A stretch of 64,000 nt of DNA, taken from assembly GCA_009701715.1 (NCBI GenBank), contig WLJO01000008.1, positions 1 through 64,000 of the forward strand, given 5' to 3'. A program made the position numbers and the translations under genes. Source of the stretch: Actinomycetota bacterium (GTDB lineage Bacteria > Actinomycetota > Acidimicrobiia > Acidimicrobiales > Ilumatobacteraceae). Under the pieces are notes generated by a model. That model saw nothing but the letters and a program-made list of their open reading frames with translations, made no database searches and was not told where the DNA came from. Each line of letters opens with the position of its first letter. Positions within the stretch are counted from its first letter, which is position 1. Shown here one piece after another: positions 62,320 through 64,000 of the stretch.

Positions 62320-64000
62320 CTACAGGCTCTCGTAGTGCGCCTGCATGGAGATCGCCATTAACTTTCGGCGCTGCTGAAGGAACTCGGGGTACGACCCCGC
62401 TGTCACAGTGAAGATGGTCGGTGGTATCGCGTTCTCGACAAGGTTCTTCTTGAGGTCGGCAGCGTCGGTGATTTCCCCGAGCACGAGCTTGCCCGTCTCG
62501 GTCTGGGTTCGGATGAGCCCCATGTACTCCACCGGCGAGCGAGCGCCAATGCTGATGTTGATCGCAGTCTCGGTCAGTGCGTAGTTGGCCACCTGGTTGT
62601 AGTCGCCACGATCGGGGAAGCCGTTATCGCAGAGGTACGCCTTCGGAACCACGTGATGAATGTCGCCCGACTGTTGATGCATGGCCGCCACGGTGATGCT
62701 CTTCGAGAGGAATCCTCGCGAGTTACTGGCCACTTGGGACGCGAGGAAGGTCTGGAAAAAGGGGCTGACAGTGCTTGTTGTCTCGAGGCTGTTGGGCAGA
62801 GTGACAGTCCAGAAGGCATCCGAAAGGTCGGACTCCTCGATCTGCTTGAGGTACGCAGCAGCACCGAGAGAATCGATTCGGCGAATGTCTTGCTCCCATG
62901 TCGACTCGAAGCTTCCCGAGTGACGGCCCGTAAGGAGGGACATCACGAACCAGCGCCGCACGATCCGCTTTCGCTCGCCCTCAGACATCGTGGAGTCGCT
63001 GCGAAGCCTCAGGTAAAGGGCGTAGGCGAAGTTCACGACGTTGGTGGAGCCGATCATTCCCGCCGTAATGAAACCCGCTGACTTCACGATCATCAAGAAG
63101 TTCTCGAAGTGGTACTTCTTTACGATCTGCAGGAGGGCAGCCTCCAGCTTGTCGAATGCCTCGGGAATCCGGCCCTCGTCAACCTTGCGAGTTTCTGGAT
63201 CGCGGCCCGAAAGTTCACTCACGATCGATGCCGCCTTGCCGCGGCTAAATCCGACGAGCCCGGCAACGCGGATCAGATCGCCGTACTCCGGGTCGTACAG
63301 GTCATCGCTGTCGTCCTTTAACCAAGCGATCGCGGCGAGGAACGGTGACTTCGCGAAGTCGGTGTCGTTCTCCTTGATGTCGGAGTACGCATGGGGCGCT
63401 ACGGCGAGGTGACAGAAGTAGTCGATGAGTTTGCGAATGTTCCGCCCCCGGTCGCCGTAGCTGGCAATCTTGCTCATCGCAAAGTCAGCGCTGCTCAGTG
63501 GAACACCCTTTGAGTTGATCCGGATGAAGATCTCGGAGACCGTCTCAACGTCCAGGTCGCTTTCGAGCTCGATCACTCCAACCTGAGCGTTCTTAAGGCC
63601 GTCGAGCCTGGCGAGAGCGACCTCGATGGCGTCCGGTGCGAGGCTCGGATTGCGCTCCAGGTAGTTCCTGGCGAATGTCAGAGGTGACGAGTTGAAGTAC
63701 TCGCTGATATCAGCGATCCACTCGCTGTTCTTTCTGATCGCAGGATTGGCTGTTTCGAATTTCTCCGTGACCGGGTTGAACGCAATCGCGATTCGGACTG
63801 TCTTATATCGCTTGTTAATCACCGGAAGGCCCGCGACAGCTGCGCGCAGCGCGGTTACCCGCTGCTGCCCATCAATCAGGATCTGCTGGTGTCCGGCCAA
63901 CTGACCGCCTTTGAGGGCAGCGCCCACAGAGTGCCACGTGATCAGATATCCGACCGGGTAGCCGTTATACAACGAATCGATCAGATCACGCACCTTCACG
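62320..64000 (-). CDS. GmrSD-like DUF262 plus HNH (DUF1524-like) protein, N-terminus off window
   Basis: At least 560 residues; the first residues are beyond the right edge. The DUF262 part shows LIDSLYNGYPVGYLI at its visible start and the nucleotide-site motif ILIDGQQRVTAL (about 41-52). A helical middle is followed by an HNH-like region GDIHHVVPKAYL with Asn-rich NYALTETAINISIGARSP (about 440-490). GmrSD-type enzymes cut DNA with modified cytosines using NTP. The gene faces the helicase gene and could add a second defence layer. Composition is also lower in GC. Confidence 0.85.
   Translation of the reverse strand, partial: VKVRDLIDSLYNGYPVGYLITWHSVGAALKGGQLAGHQQILIDGQQRVTALRAAVAGLPVINKRYKTVRIAIAFNPVTEKFETANPAIRKNSEWIADISEYFNSSPLTFARNYLERNPSLAPDAIEVALARLDGLKNAQVGVIELESDLDVETVSEIFIRINSKGVPLSSADFAMSKIASYGDRGRNIRKLIDYFCHLAVAPHAYSDIKENDTDFAKSPFLAAIAWLKDDSDDLYDPEYGDLIRVAGLVGFSRGKAASIVSELSGRDPETRKVDEGRIPEAFDKLEAALLQIVKKYHFENFLMIVKSAGFITAGMIGSTNVVNFAYALYLRLRSDSTMSEGERKRIVRRWFVMSLLTGRHSGSFESTWEQDIRRIDSLGAAAYLKQIEESDLSDAFWTVTLPNSLETTSTVSPFFQTFLASQVASNSRGFLSKSITVAAMHQQSGDIHHVVPKAYLCDNGFPDRGDYNQVANYALTETAINISIGARSPVEYMGLIRTQTETGKLVLGEITDAADLKKNLVENAIPPTIFTVTAGSYPEFLQQRRKLMAISMQAHYESL

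Overview
The window is a 64 kb chromosomal segment of a high-GC actinobacterium. Coding density is very high, many genes start with GTG or TTG, neighbours often overlap by 1-4 bases, and Shine-Dalgarno signals are mixed. The gene content fits an Acidimicrobiia-like (Ilumatobacter-type) heterotroph: many acyl-CoA enzymes, a bL37-like mini ribosomal protein, maleylpyruvate-isomerase-family proteins and DUF222/HNH proteins. The taxon is inferred from content, not shown directly. There is no rRNA, CRISPR array or insertion sequence; one tRNA (Leu, anticodon TAA) is present.

Layout. 1-11.2 kb: acyl-CoA catabolism, with a class I CoA-transferase (cut by the left edge), a cyclase-family hydrolase, two AMP-forming acyl-CoA ligases, an SDR, a double-domain class III CoA-transferase, and an operon of an APH-fold protein, an unknown protein and a lipocalin-like protein. 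11.2-20.8 kb: tRNA-Leu, a frameshifted secreted protein, a lectin-membrane fusion protein, a HAD protein, envelope enzymes (L,D-transpeptidase-like, beta-lactamase-like), bL37-like and YchF. 21.1-21.8 kb: VapBC toxin-antitoxin pair. 21.9-36 kb: RDD and MFS membrane proteins, a flavin monooxygenase, a PEP-mutase-family lyase, an ABC-F ATPase, UppP, TldD/TldE, and small enzymes. 36-44 kb: SDR, Dxs, inositol-phosphatase family, then a thiolase plus HMG-CoA-synthase-like/DUF35 fusion, and NfuA. 44-47.8 kb: SDR, CDF and DMT transporters, and a HEPN/MNT pair. 47.9-52 kb: a TPP riboswitch followed by thiamine pyrophosphokinase and a thiamine ABC transporter. 52-57 kb: small unknowns, a lipoprotein, a methyltransferase-like protein, methylglyoxal synthase, an MFS exporter and a DUF222/HNH protein. 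57.4-64 kb: a restriction-modification or defence locus with two complementary N6-methylase genes, a GIY-YIG-like/helicase protein, and a convergent GmrSD-like DUF262-HNH protein cut by the right edge.

The genes that most clearly work together are the thiamine salvage operon under its riboswitch, the TldD/TldE protease pair, the two toxin-antitoxin modules, the thiolase/HMGS/DUF35 set (parallel to the archaeal channelling complex), and the terminal defence locus. Several proteins look like family members with an altered catalytic position: the class I CoA-transferase, the first half of the double CaiB protein, the APH-fold protein, the HMGS-like protein and the FmdB-like protein. All residue alignments were made by eye.
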